Source: Cerrena zonata (lineage: Eukaryota; Basidiomycota; Agaricomycetes; Polyporales; Cerrenaceae). Taken from it: a stretch of 64,000 nucleotides of DNA. Below are positions 12,097 through 24,388 of the stretch, piece after piece. Made by a program: the position numbers and the translations under genes. The stretch is from contig JASBNA010000039.1 in NCBI GenBank assembly GCA_038087015.1, positions 310,001 through 374,000 on the forward strand, given 5' to 3'. A model generated the notes under the pieces. That model did not search any database. It was not told the DNA's origin and saw nothing but the letters and a program-made list of their open reading frames with translations. Position 1 is the first letter of the stretch. Every line of letters begins with the position of its first letter.

Positions 12097-13034
12097 ATGT
12101 CCCATAGCGAGCAATTCACCTTGTACACACATGCAGCAGGCCCCAATGGATGGTCGGTAAATCAGTCTTCATCAGGTTGTGTACGTTCTAACACAAAACG
12201 ACATATGTAGGAAGATTGTCTACGTCTTTGAGGAACTTGGGCTTACATACAAGTCCATCTATCTCAGGTTTGACGAAGGTGATCACCAAAAACCGGAATT
12301 CACCAAGTATAACCCCAACGGTCGCGTTCCCGCGCTCATAGATCATGGAAATCAGGACTTTGTTATTTGGTAAGATACTTGGTCACAGGTGGCAACTGCA
12401 TACTCAGGTTACCTTCAGGGAATCTGACGCTATTCTCCTATATCTCGTTGACAAGTATGATACTCTGAACAAGTTGACAGTCCCTGATGACGCGGGGAAA
12501 ATACCAAATCATACAATGGCTGTTCTTCCAAGCCTCTGGTCAAGGGTAGGTCTGCTAGGCGGCTAAGGACCTACCTTGCTAATCGAACTACATTACCTAT
12601 AGTCCCTTACTTTGGTCAATTTGTGTGGTTCAAGCTCTCTCCCGAACAGATCATTTCCGCTCAGGAGCGATATAAGAACGAAATATCTCGGGTATGGGGC
12701 GTGCTCGAATCGGTACTGTCTAAGAAAGACTGGCTTGTTGGCAATAAGCCTACCATCGCCGACCTGTCTTTTATTCCGTGCGTACAAGGGTTACATCAGT
12801 GATATTATACTCACGTTTTTGTGGTAAAGCAGGTGGAACGAAGGTATCAAAACCTTCCTAGTGAACGAAACCATTCCACTAAGCCTAGAACAATTCCCGT
12901 CTGTCGCTGCGTGAGTTCTTGCGCCTTTGTCTTTTTTTAAAATCTCAATTCTCGTCGTTAGCTGGCACAACAGAATGATGGCCCTAGATTGCGTGAGGAA
13001 GGCACACGCCATTCAGGCTGAAGCTTTGAAATAA
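12097..13034 (+). pseudogene. Glutathione S-transferase, Ure2p-like (GST1), frameshifted
   Basis: Cytosolic GST conjugating glutathione to electrophiles. The N-terminal thioredoxin-like half reads MSHSEQFTLYTHAAGPNGW, then KIVYVFEELGLTYKSIYL, KPEFTKYNPNGRVPALID, and ESDAILLYLVDKYD. The C-terminal half reads YFGQFVWFKLSPEQ, RVWGVLESVLSKKDWLVGNKPTIADLSFIPWNE, and a final helix ending QAEALK. Exons start at 12097, 12211, 12419 and 12603, then two more. Compared with GST2 (37619-38553), exon 3 has one extra base in the GGGGAAAA run near 12495-12502 that shifts the conserved K-Y-x-x-x-Q-W-L-F-F-Q block out of frame, and exon 4 has an extra T in CCCTTAC just after 12603. A downstream donor at 12550 could re-enter the frame while scrambling about 15 residues. 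It is either a pseudogene, a variant-splice gene, or homopolymer error. It sits 0.8 kb upstream of SDR1. Confidence 0.75.
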
Positions 13035-13827
13035 ATGAGGCCTTAGGTAGTTTGTTCCTTGCGTTCACCCCGATAATACGCACCTTCATATCAAATCAAA
13101 AGCACAATGCATGCATACCCTCAGGATAGAAGGTCACCTGTAAGTTCCAAGATATTCCCTTCCCACGTTGGGTATTTCCGAGGTTAAGTATGTTCATTCT
13201 TCAATCCAACAATAGGATAAGTATGCACTGAACTACATATCATCGCGACGCCTATAGAAATAGAGTAAGTATTTAAATCATCTTTCCAGTAATATACGGA
13301 ATAACAATACCTACTACATAACAAGACGAGGTCCATGGGCAAAACCAAGAGTTCCCAGCGTGAACACACTGTAGTCAATTACGTCTACCAACATCCCTCT
13401 GTTTTCTGAAAGAAACGGGGCAACCTCATGGTGCGGACCGAAATCTTGTCAGCATGGGTGAGTAGGATCTTGCTTATATTATGTAACGACAAAAAATTCG
13501 ACCTTGTCAACTTATAGAAACAAGTGTACTGTAGGTTATCTGGAGTACAAGACTTGAGTCAAGTCGTGGGGACTTCTCACATATCGGTCTTCATGAGCTT
13601 CTTACCGTTGACAGGTTAACGTTATCGTGGTTGTTTAGGTTGGGGCTCGGGCTTGAATGTGCACGTAATAACGTGCGGGTCATTCACTGCGGGTAAATAT
13701 TGCTACCATCGATAATATCGCGGTACTGTCCGCGATCGCTATGAAGAACCCGAGAATCTTTAAAAGGAGGATTGGTCGGCGAGGTAGGTGACCTCAAAAC
13801 GCTCTTGATCAAGACGTGCCTACTACA
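13035..13827. other. GST1-SDR1 intergenic / SDR1 promoter
   Basis: No gene. It includes an imperfect inverted repeat around 13723-13736, where TCGCGG and CCGCGA flank a short spacer; this could be a regulator site but is unproven. Confidence 0.3.
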
Positions 13828-14843
13828 ATGACCTCTCGAGTTTGGTTTAGTGCGTACCTACTTGGCTTTGTTATCAGTTCTCCATCCTAATTCGCCTATG
13901 TATAGTTACCGGTGCTTCCACCGGCTTCGGACGACAGATGACTGAGTTGGCATTGAAGAAAGGGGATATGGTTGTCGCAACCGCCAGAAAGCCCGAAACA
14001 TTAGACGACCTTAAAGCTGAATATCCGGCGACAAAGCTCATCTCTGTCAAGCTTGACGTTAACAACGCACAAGAGATTAAAGAAGCCTTTGCTACGGCTA
14101 AGGTAGCATTTGGACGTATCGATGTTGTCTTTAACAATGCTGGCTACGGTATCGTAGGAGAAATTGAGGGTACTCCTGAGGACGAAGCCCGTAGGCTTTT
14201 CGACACCAACTTCTGGGGCGCAACAAATGTTAGTAGAGAAGCTGTACAATTCTTCAGGGAGGAAAACAAACCCGCCGGTGGTTTCTTGATCAACAACTCA
14301 TCCTTGAGTGGTATTATGGCTATTGGAGGCGTGGGATACTACTCTGCCTCTAAACACGGTATGCCTACGAATCTGAAAACTTTCTAGTAAAGCTAATTCG
14401 GCGTTTTCGTACCAGCTCTAGAAGGTTTCACACAGGCCCTTGCCTCAGAGCTCGACCCGAAATGGAAGATTAAAGTGAGTCGTTCATCGTATGAATATTG
14501 TTCAGTATCCTGAGATGATGTCCAGGTGTCAATCGTCGAACCAGGAGCATTCCATACTGACGCTCCCACTAAAATGGGCGAGGGCTTCTCTCATCCTGCT
14601 TACACAGACCCAGCCCTTCCAAGCAAGCAGGCGCGTGGCTTCTTCCACAATACTGGACGTTTTGGAAGGGACGCCGCGAAGGCGGTTCAGCGCATTTACG
14701 ACTTATCCTTGGTGGCTAATCCTCCTCTGCGATTTGCCCTTGGACCTGATTCAGTGGGTGCCGTCAAAAAGCAGCTAAAGGATGTTGAACAGGATGTTGT
14801 CAAATACGAGTCTTGGTCCGAAGGGCTAGACTTTGATGATTAG
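13828..14843 (+). CDS. Short-chain dehydrogenase/reductase (SDR1)
   Basis: Classical SDR, an NAD(P)H-dependent oxidoreductase of unknown substrate. Four exons (13828-13849, 13906-14358, 14416-14474, 14526-14843; 22, 453, 59 and 318 nt) give 283 aa. The cofactor motif is ITGASTGFG (residues ~8-16, TGxxxGxG), split by the first intron whose donor is GTGCGT. It also has LDVNNA, the NNAG motif, the catalytic Ser in INNSSLSG and the YYSASKH active-site Tyr/Lys, then the conserved VEPGAF after the fold core. The C-terminus ends EGLDFDD. All features expected for activity are present. Exon lengths are identical to those of SDR2 (51996-53014), so the two are recent duplicates. It lies downstream of GST1 on the same strand. 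Confidence 0.92.
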
Positions 14844-15475
14844 GTTCGAGAATAATTCCAAAGTTATCTACTTGATAGCTTGTAGCCTATTTCATAGGAA
14901 GATGGCACTTTGAAACGGCATTTGGAGTCAGCATATGATGTATCAAACATATTAAACTGTGCTTTCCATGACATCGGGCGCAAATCTGTTAAGACTCTGA
15001 AATAGGATTCAGGATCAATATTGACTATGTCATAAGTAAAGGCACCTTGACGACTTGAACGCCGTACATAATACCTCCATGATGTCACTTGGTTGAATAT
15101 GTGAGTTTGAATACAACAACGTCGTAGTACGAAGGACGATGAAATAAAAAAATCAAATTGGAGCTGTAAAGAAAGGGCGCCTGTATATAAATCAAAGTTG
15201 GGTGATCGCGAGGCAGCATACAACGTGAACGTCCACACGACAATCACCGTTGCTGCTCGACTTTCATGATCTTTTGCTCAGGACTCTTTATTTTCTGCTG
15301 ATTCAGCCTTTATACCATCCAATTTTTGACGACGATACGTTTCGGATCTGCAGAGCTTGGACTTTGCGATCATTCGCATACCCACAGAAAAGGAAGCCCT
15401 TGTACCGGTTTCCTGGACTTTCGAACGCTGCATCACTTATACTCCATCTACCATCATCTTTATATCACATAGAAT
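14844..15475. other. Intergenic
   Basis: No gene seen. A pyrimidine-rich leader precedes the gene at 15476. Confidence 0.4.
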
Positions 15476-17629
15476 ATGGATACCCCCTCCGACGACTCCA
15501 CTGTTCTCTCGGACAGTACAAATAACGGCAACGGAAAGAAGTCTCGCCGTCAAGTCGCGTTTTACCCCAACATGAACTCATCAAACAAACCAGTCAAGCC
15601 GTTCAGTCGGAGTGCTGCGAAGAGGGAGAGTGTTATGGCGTTGGGAAGTATCGAGCACCTCCAGCATTATTTCACAAAGTCGGGCATCTCAGCGGATAGC
15701 AAGTGCGTAACTCGTGTCTTGGACCGATCTCAGCAAACTGACCGACATATGTCAGTCCTTTGAACAAGCCTAACAGTGGTATGGTACCCGCTATCGGCAG
15801 TCTATCAACTTTGAAACTACGGCCACCAGCACTTTCTAATGTACAAAACTTCGCTTTACCACCATCCCCGATCGTTCCAGAGATCGTCCAGCCCGTCTTT
15901 TCGCCGCACAACCGGTCGTATGAGATCGACGCGGACAATCTTCGTCCAGGCGTGATCGAAGATCTTGCTGCTGTTGAACAAGCCTGGCTTTTGAATGGAA
16001 CGGAGTATCGGGAGCTATTGAACGTTGAAGGTTCATCAAGCAAAGCTTCGGCAGAATCGGTTGACGTTCTCGAGGTCCTGAAGACTACGACACACGCCGT
16101 TCGATCGGTGCGAAACTACCTTGTGTCCTTACCTGATGACACGTTCTCACCTCAACAACCTAACTTTCGGTCGCAAGGACTGCTAAGTGTTCCGCCTCTC
16201 CGAAGACAAGCCTCGCAACCCAATCTTGCTTCTGACCCACTAAGCCTAATCCGCGCGGGTGCTCTAGAAGTCTTAATCATCCTTCGCGCCCTTGAAGAAT
16301 CATCCAGATTGCCTCTCAGTGATGATGCCTATGATGCTCAAAGTGATCACGGAGGAGATGTCGCAGAACATGGCTCGACTTCCGGTTCAGGGTCTACATC
16401 TGGATCTGGAGGGCATTCGAGAGGGCCATCTCCGGACTTCTTGGATGCCGACATCGACACATCTATCTCGTTTGTTCAAGTCGGAGGTGGGTTGAGGTCT
16501 GTACCTGTGTGGGATGATGAAAACACGGGTTCGGACTTCAATCATGCCGAGGAAGAAGCTAAGGAGAGATGGGATGAACGATTGGTGCTTGGTGGAGGTT
16601 GGTTGTACCGACAGGACATCAAGCGCGTCGACCTGAAGAACGAACAGGAAATCGTTAGTCGTTACCTGGATGTTGTTGACCAAGTTTTATTTGGTGGTAC
16701 GAAGGATGGAAAGCGAGGTTGGGAACGGGAGAAACTGAAGTCGAGAGGGAAGGGGCCTAGGCGAGCAAGTGCAGGTGATCTGGATAGTAACTTCTTAGGC
16801 CGCTCGAGGGGTGGTAGAAGGGTTGTTAGCACTGGGATATTGGATGCTATGAAATCCATGGTGGTCACGGAGGAACCCGATGAAATGGAGACCATATCGG
16901 AAGGTGAAAGTGTGGATGATGATGAGTTGCCAGAATGGGCGAAGCGAGTCACATTCCAAGACGATTCTTTAGGTGAGGTTCCGCTTATGAGGTTCGTGGT
17001 AACGTAGAGCTAACCTGATCTATCCTCTGTTAGGTCGCGCGCACGCCCTCATTCAAGCACTTCTTCCGACATCACTCCAGCATCTGCTCCCGTCTTTTGC
17101 TTCTGACAGACAGGGCTTCCTTAAAGCCCTATCATCCGGTCAGATCCTTTGCGTCGTCTACAATGTCGGGGTACGCAAATCCCGCAAGCCGTGGGGATAC
17201 GTCAGTAAAGACGCTATCCACGATATCGCTATGCTTGAGATTCAAAGTCAAGGTGATACCCAGGAACAACGAGAAAAGGCGAAGAAAGGATGGACGTTCA
17301 GGCGAACAGATAATTTGAGACTCTGGTCTGCGTACGTGCCTTCATAGTTCATCTTCGGTTCTATCTAATATGTTGATTAGGGCGTTGAAACTGAGGTACA
17401 TGATCCCATCGTCTCCCCTAACCCAGCGAAATCCGGTACTGGTTCGGCCATGACAACACCTGTACCATCGCCTTCACCCTCGATGCAGCGCTTCCCTTCC
17501 GGTACACCGCCTATCCTCTTTGATGCGCCTGTAGTGGCAAGACTAGATCCTGGTTGGGAAGATATGCTGGAAATAGTCGTTAACAGATGGGTAGATGCTG
17601 TTGTGGAAGAGAAACGAGGAGATCGATAG
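15476..17629 (+). CDS. Conserved fungal protein, CH-like C-terminus
   Basis: I do not recognise a named function. Five exons (15476-15702, 15756-16972, 17034-17331, 17381-17435, 17489-17629) sum to 1938 nt, 645 aa. The last join (GTACTG...GATGCAG, 53 nt) rescues the C-terminus RFPSGTPPILFDAPVVARL that a simple read-through would lose. The N-terminus is basic and Ser/Asn-rich; residues ~100-330 include helical stretches (VIEDLAAVEQAWLLNGTEYREL, in pieces) and an acidic, Ser/Gly-rich linker (GSTSGSGSTSGSGG). The region GRAHALIQALLP, FLKALSSGQILCVVYNVGVR, and TDNLRLWSAALKLRY resembles the layout of a calponin-homology fold (an L-C-K-L-x-N-like helix followed by N-x-x-x-F/W). That fold is an inference. 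No signal peptide or membrane segment is seen, so it is probably cytoplasmic. Confidence 0.8.
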
Positions 17630-18130
17630 GATAGGTGCATGGGATGGTAGGACACGGATAATGAGATTCGTTTCATGACCATAACGATTTGGTAATGGCG
17701 GAAGAGTTTGTTAGGATACGGAGGAAGAAACAAGTGAGTGTATAAATATCCAAGTAGTCTATATTGGAAAGGTAATATCTTATTGGGTGTATTTGTCTTT
17801 TTTCACGATTGTATATGCGACCGAAATCTTCTCTAACATACGACTCGCCACATACATTCCCTCATCTTGCATTGCAGTATCGTTCACACGTTATATCTTT
17901 ATGTTTCTATATGGTTACCAGTGATACCAGGTTGATGACGTCTTTCACTTCGCTTGCTTTATGGAGTCCCTCGTCACTCTATATTGTCATTGGAATGGGA
18001 TACGGTAGCGTCCATAATATAATCAAATGTTCTATTTCTACTAGTCCAATATTCTGAGTCCGGTTCTCATACAAAAAAGATATATGAATAGTATAGAAAA
18101 TATATATCGATCGCTGGTATGCGTCCCCTT
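17630..18130. other. Convergent intergenic
   Basis: Lies between the stop codons of the plus-strand gene and DUF6533 copy A. AT-rich (TATATATCGATCG near 18100); no gene. Confidence 0.4.
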
Positions 18131-19861
18131 TCATACCTCTCCTTGAGGGCTCGAGGAGATTGGGATCTCCAGAATGGTAGATATGGGATCATTCGAGAAC
18201 TGAACTTCATCGACATCTCCTTCAGGATTCATATCATTTTGGCTTTCAGAAAACACGTTATGAACCGGAGCACCGACGTTTCCGACGACCGTGAAACGCA
18301 GGCTTGACATTAGGCTTCTGGTTTGTGTTTGGTTACTAGACGATCCGAGATGGACTTGACGCAGATGAAAGGCGAAATGGCTGGTGATGATGGACTTGAT
18401 GCTAGAAAATATATTAGTAAAGAAAGGGACTAAAGGGAATGTGAAGAGTTGTAGTCACATAATAGTCGGGATTGGTTCTCCCTGATGCGACGAATATCAG
18501 TTTGAAGTGAGATGCGAAAAATGTAAATGTACTTACCAGTGTCTTGATCATCGAAATGTCCAAGATACTGAATAATAGGATAATTCTGAAAGGGATAAGT
18601 TCAGGATAGGGATAATTTCAGAATCAGTACGAACCCGAATTGTAGAGACCCTAAAGCGTGTGATTTAGCTCTTTATGGGTCATTTGCTAATAGAATACGG
18701 GATTCTCACCATCCTGGAGCAACAGGTCACCAATGGATACTTTGACACCGGCTTTAGATGCCTCCTCCCTCAGTCCGAGAGTTCTAAACAAGGTAATACC
18801 AATCACCAAGGCTTCCAATGCAATGTTTATGCCATCTCTCAGGTACATTCCTGAAAGGTCGGATGATTAGGTGCAGTCCTCAGGGTAGTTTAAATATCGC
18901 TCACGACTAGATTGAAGCATTGTCAGCATAAGTCGTACTTGAAATCGGTACTGGACATACCTTGATACAGTATGCACATTTGTTGGCAGAATAATGAGCT
19001 TTCCCTGACATCCCAATTGAGCTCCGTTCGAAAATGTGGCAACGAATCCTTTCTGGGCGGGAGTAATCTAATGAGAAACGTTTATTTAAATATCGATCAT
19101 AGAAACCTGATTAAACTTGATCTTACAATCCATAGGACCAGCCAGGTTACTCCAAGGGCCGTTACACTTAAGCCTGCGAGGATACTCTTTTGCATTATCG
19201 CGTAGATTCGTAGGGTATCGAAACCTATGGCAAGAGATTAAAATTATTAGTCCTGAGATTATTCGAAGCTAGATACGCACTAATAACAGAAACTAGAACG
19301 AGGATCATTGCAGCACTTCCAACAGGTATGCCTACTCTGCATCTGAGTTGCAACTCAGCGTTAGAATCCTCGCAAAATTAATTAGAGATATAGTCACCTC
19401 TGAAGAAATATGTTAGCAGTCGTTTGATAGCAACATGCAGATGGATAAAAACTTACCTTATTTGTCATGAGGTCGCCATAAACAGGAAATAGCAATGATA
19501 CGAGGGAGATGGCTAGCAATAGGAGGCCGTATCGATTGACCAACAGAGCGAGAGACGAGAATGTTTTCTTTCTTCTCCATAACACATTGATTTCTTCCGG
19601 AATAGTCATGATGTAATCATAAACGATCATCGCTATAGGGCACGTAAGACCATCAGGATGTTGGATATTACGATGTCAAGACTTACCAGGCAAGGGAACA
19701 ATCATCAGTGTTTGTCTCCATCTGCCAATGATAAATATTTCCAGTTGCCACTACGGAAATATGAATAAACTTACACTTCGGAGTGTATGGTATCGACATC
19801 GTGTAGAGGAAGACCTATTTTTAGAGGCTGAGAGCCGTTGAATACTGTGATATTCTCCATG
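18131..19861 (-). CDS. DUF6533 membrane protein, copy A
   Basis: Multi-pass membrane protein of the DUF6533 family, unknown function. It starts at 19861 (MENITVFNGSQPLKIGLPLH), and the second exon reads WRQTLMIVPLP. The DUF6533 signature is MIVYDYIMTIPEEINVLWRR with KKTFSSLALLVNRYG. Hydrophobic helices follow, including one containing GVTWLVLW, then GMYLRDGINIALEALVIG and LFRTLGLREEASKAG, an AFHLRQVHLG segment and a soluble tail (SSLRFTVVGNVGAPVHN) ending QGEV at 18131. About ten short exons are needed. No stop or frameshift was found in the blocks I traced. It is the last copy of the array in transcription direction. Confidence 0.78.
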
Positions 19862-20183
19862 AGAGAAGGAAGCTTCCTAAGATTTTAAACAATAGTTGAC
19901 AGAACCATGAGAGTGAACACGACGTACCTGTACTCCTGTTGTGGACGGCTCGTGTGCCGGGACGGAGGGCAGGAACGGGATATGCAGTGTCATTCACGAA
20001 CTCTATCTGGAATGGAAGAATCGATGCGATGTGTGTCAGCTCCGTATGGTTTCGATGTGTAAAGAACTGGAAGAAAAGTAGAATTTAAATACCAGTCACA
20101 ATTCTAGAATATCAGGCTGGCATCAAGCGTTACATAGCCGAGAAAAGGAGCGGTATTGTACTACGTTTTCTGAAATGGGTATA
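19862..20183. other. Spacer A/B
   Basis: Short spacer between array copies, holding the copy A promoter and the copy B 3' end; no separate gene. Confidence 0.4.
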
Positions 20184-22033
20184 CTAACTTGAAATACAGT
20201 GGTAGGTGGCGAGACAGAAAGTGTGTGTGTTAAGCATCAACATCATTAACAAATAGTTCGTTTGTCGTTCGCTATGATGCAATAGCTCTCGAGTTTCTTC
20301 TATCATTCCATCCTCACGACCACAATGGGGTAGAATGCCTTCAGGACGTATAACTGCTGACATCGGATCATTTGAAAATTGAATAACATTCCTCTGCGCT
20401 TCAATCTCTTCGTGGCCCTCCGATAGTATGCTGTGAAGAGGAGCACCAGCATGTCCGATAACAATCGAGTTGAAACGCAGACTCGAGAAGGAGGATTTGG
20501 AGTCTCCACCATCACGTTCCGGGTAAACTTGACGCAAATGGAAGGCGAGATGGCTCGTGAGGATCGATTTGAATCTATGGAATCAGTTAGTCGTAAGTTA
20601 AATGAATATCATTATGAGCATGGTTCATACATGAAAGTGGGGATCCTGTTGCCCTATTCCGCAATTGAGTGGTTACAGGAAGACGGAGCGGTATAAAACT
20701 TACAGTCGTTCCTATAAGCGAAATGTCCAGCACACTCAGTAACAGAGAGATCCTATATCTATCAGTTTCATGAACAATGTTCATAAAGAAAAGATATCTA
20801 CCCAAATTGAATTGACCCTTTGGAGATAGTTATTATTGAGTTGAGGAATACGACCAGAAATGTGAGCTTACCATCATGTATCAGTAAGTTGTTGATAGAA
20901 GTACTGATCCCAAAAGCAGCAGCTTCCTTCTTCTAGTCAATGGTCTTGAAAAGAGTAAATCCAAGCACTAATGCCTCAAATGCTATGCCCACTGCATCTG
21001 TAGCATACACCCCTAATGTGTAAAGCACACTCAGAAATTTAACGATGTTATCTGAGGTCGCAAATTGACTGACAGCTATTTGAATATTAGCGTTTAGTAG
21101 ATTAGAGACATCGATAAGCTCACCTAACAATAGTATGATAATTTGTAAGCTTGACAACAATATGGTTTCGGCATCCTGAAAACACACCATCCGTGAAGGT
21201 GTCAGCATCACCTTCCATGTCAGGGGAAAGCTATTAACGGCTCGTTCAGTAGATGATCCTAATCCCACCATCGAATCTCATACAACTCACTAGCAACATC
21301 ACGAACCATGCAATACCCACGCTCCCAACGCCTAATCCTACCAAGACTTCTCTCCGCATGATCGCGTAGATGCGGAGAGTATCAAATACTTGCGTTCAAC
21401 GGGTGTTACTCATGCTCGTGTCTGAGAGAAAAAGTCATATTTCCAAACTTACTGATGGCTGCTAATAGAACGGCGAACATGGACAAACTCCCCGTCGCGA
21501 GTAAAGAATCACATCTATATCGTGATGTTGACCTTGGTCACAACTAGTCATAAACCAAAAAGAAAATGTTGGCTGACCTCTAGTAATAAATTTTGTTTTA
21601 GTTATTTAGCGACGAAGGTGAAGGTAGGGTTGAACGTACTGATTTAGTCGCAAGAGTGTCGTCCAAAAATAGAGTCAATATTGCAAGCGTCAGGCCTAGC
21701 GTCAGAAGGGCATAGCGATTGACTAAGAGGGCGACCGATGCCACAGACTTCTTCCTCCTCCATAGCGTATTGAGTTCTTCTCGAATTGTTGTGACATAGT
21801 CATAAATGATTATTGCTAAATGAAACCAGAGTGAGTCAGTACTAGCGGCCAGTTCGAAGACGTTATGTACTCAGCAAAGGTACGAGAACCACATTCGCTT
21901 GTGTCCATCTACACATACGTCAGTTAAACATATAGACTATCGCATTCAAGGTGAGAACGTACTGTGCAAACGCTATGTCGTCCACGCCTTTGGAAGATAT
22001 GATGGTAACGGAATGAGAACTATTAGTCGGCAT
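20184..22033 (-). pseudogene. DUF6533 membrane protein, copy B, in-frame stop
   Basis: Same family and exon order as its neighbours. It starts at 22033 (MPTNSSHSVTIISSKGVDD), with signature IIIYDYVTTIREELNTLWRR and KKSVASVALLVNRYA. In the block where C, D and E read LFKTLG-L/I-K-R (or LFRTLGVKR), copy B reads LFKTID, then TAG, then KKEAAAFGISTSINNLLIHDG. The stop is at 20933-20935, where a Leu or Ile codon is expected; a TTG-to-TAG change would explain it. Downstream coding character continues to the AFHLRQVYPERDG block and tail, ending at 20184. Removing the stop by splicing would need a 36-nt intron, shorter than any other here. It is probably a recent pseudogene, or it makes a truncated product. 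Confidence 0.75.
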
Positions 22034-22542
22034 GATATGGGCGAAAACTAGAATAGCAATGAAGACGGCACTAAACGTATTATAACGAAAGCCATCTGCT
22101 TTATGCCGTGAACTTTGAGTGCAAACAAGTCCCGTGTGTCATAAAGCTGAGCATCTAACCCTGTTATGACGCAGGGTCTCTCCGGCGAAGTCGATGTCCC
22201 TGGTGATCCCTGACCCAGGATCGGGAAGTCTCAATCCCGCTCTGGATTAACTTGATGATCAAATTGGGCGCGAAACGAAGTCGAAGTTATACTGACGACG
22301 TTTTAATCAGTCATTGAAGGCCATTTAGGGAGCAACAGGGTAGAATCGGATACCAATTGTGGAGATGGGAGACAACGATTCTAATCGTAGCATCTGTGAT
22401 ACTGTCATTAGGTTTAACCTGCGACGGACGTCACCATATCGGCGACTCGTGAGAATGTATTCTAAAAGAACGTATATGCAACCTTCTAGTTACTTCGCTT
22501 ACGCGCGAGCACTGTAGCACAATCAAAGTATTAAAAAAGTAG
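22034..22542. other. Spacer B/C
   Basis: No gene. Contains the copy B promoter. Confidence 0.4.
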
Positions 22543-24388
22543 TTAGTTCCTAGTATCACTACCACGCACAAAAACGCACCTCAATATACTCAAGTCATCT
22601 CGAACACCGTCCTCTTTACATAATAACAAAGATTCAGCCTCGTCCTGTCTCTCCTCATCTTGAACGGTAAGATTGGGGAATGTATTTCTCCTGGCTCGGT
22701 GTACCAGTGCAGCCATGGGGTCGTCCGAGTACTGGACGTTAGATTGTTCGACTTCGATATCATCGTGACTATCCAGTAACATGCTATGAAGAGGGGCCCC
22801 GGCGTTTCCGACTATGTTAGAATTGAAGCGTAAAGAGATAGAAGCGAGAGATCGTGTCGCGTCTTTAGGCTGCCAAATAAATCTGACGCAAGTGGAATGC
22901 CATGTGACTTGTGACGATGGATTTGATACTAAGATGTTGCGTAAGAATCAGAAACGATTCAATATGGCGGAAAAGGAGAATTTGAGTACACAATAGTCGT
23001 TACGGGCTCTCCCTAATTGTTCGTTCAGTATATAAATGTATATTGAGTGATAATAAGACACTTACAACAGTTGCAATCAGCACTATATCTAAGACACTGA
23101 GTAGAAGAATAAACCTGAAACGCTTGGTGAGCTTATGTATGCCTGTTACAAACAAGGAAAATACCCGAATTGGAGTGAACCTGTTACATGGTATGTTCAA
23201 GGTCAATGTTACATCAAATGTGTTTGACAACATACCGTCGTGAACCAATAAATCGTTGAGAGAGGTCCGAATGCCTAAGGTTGCAGCTGTTCTTTTTAGG
23301 CCTAGGGTCTTGAAGAGGGTGAGACTAAGCACCAACGCTTCAAATGTAATGTTTACAGCATCTCTAGCATACGTCCCTTTCCACATAAAAAAGATTAGTA
23401 GATCATACAATGACACCCAAAAAATTGACATTTACAACTAATTCGTCATGTTCAGTTTGTGAATGTATAAATGGACAATGAACGCACCTAAGCACTGTAT
23501 GCCGATTGTAGGTCTCAACGGTGATGCTACCCTGACAGCCTAACAGCGCACCATTGGTAAATATTACTACGATGCCCTTCGGGTTGGGTATCATCTAGAG
23601 CGTGATTGGTTCACAGTAGAGAAACAGCACAGAGTTCTTACAATGTCAAGTATAAGCCAAGCGATCCCGAAAGCACCGACGCCTAGTCCTGCCCAAATAT
23701 TGCCTTGCATGATCGCATAGATTCGAAGGCTGTCAAAGACTTGAATATAAGGTGGAACGTATTAACGGTTGTCGCTGAATGACGGAGATGTGTAGACGTA
23801 CCAATACTAGACATGATCAAAATCAGTATAGAGACACCACCAACGCCATAGACAGTGTTACATCTGAGAAGTTGAGCTTAACAACACCGTGATTATAATC
23901 TGAATCAATAGAAGATGCTACCTCTGTCGATAATAGAATTAGAGATGTATAGATGCAGTAATTAATGGGCACCAACCGAATCGACAAGTGGGTTCCCTGT
24001 TACAGGAAGCAACAACGCAACCAAAGCCAAGGCGTAGACCAATAAGGCGTAACGATTGAGGAGAAGAGCAACAGATGCGAGTGATTTTTTCCTTCTCCAT
24101 AAAGTATTGATCTCTTCCGGAAGAGTGACTACATAGTCATAGAAGGGTATTGCTTGTGAAGCACATATTCAGCTCACGAGTCAAAGCAAGGCATAGAAAA
24201 ACTTACCAATCATTGGTATGACCACAAGAGTCTGCCGCCATCTAAGAACCTTATCAAATCCCAGTCATAGTAGTAGACAGCATAGCAAGTTGGATTTACA
24301 CGGTAAACGCTATATCCTGAATATCGTCATTCCTGAGGATTACAGATATGGGATTGCCCTGATCGTCGAATACTGTGACATTTGGCAT
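22543..24388 (-). CDS. DUF6533 membrane protein, copy C, tail frameshift
   Basis: Membrane protein of the DUF6533 family. It starts at 24388 (MPNVTVFDDQGNPISV). Signature: IPFYDYVVTLPEEINTLWRR with KKSLASVALLLNRYA; then DAVNITFEALVLSLTLFKTLG with LKRTAATLGIRTSLNDLLVHDG. In the C-terminal tail the frame HMAFHLRQIYLAA meets a TAA at 22865-22867, whereas the homologous continuation (KDATRSLASISLRFNSN, then GNAGAPLHSML) is in the next frame and stays open to 22543. Thus either a 1-nt change truncates the cytosolic tail, or splicing at ATC|GTCACA to TTTGGCAG (46 nt, removing AFHLRQ) restores it. The transmembrane core looks intact, so the protein may still be made. Confidence 0.7.

Noticed and set aside
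13700..13760. Inverted CGCGG/CCGCG repeat as an operator
   Set aside because: Too short to claim as a regulator site; noted only in the intergenic entry.
20433..20696. Plus-strand ORF inside the DUF6533 array
   Set aside because: Antisense of the copy B tail; the minus-strand frame matches the family.
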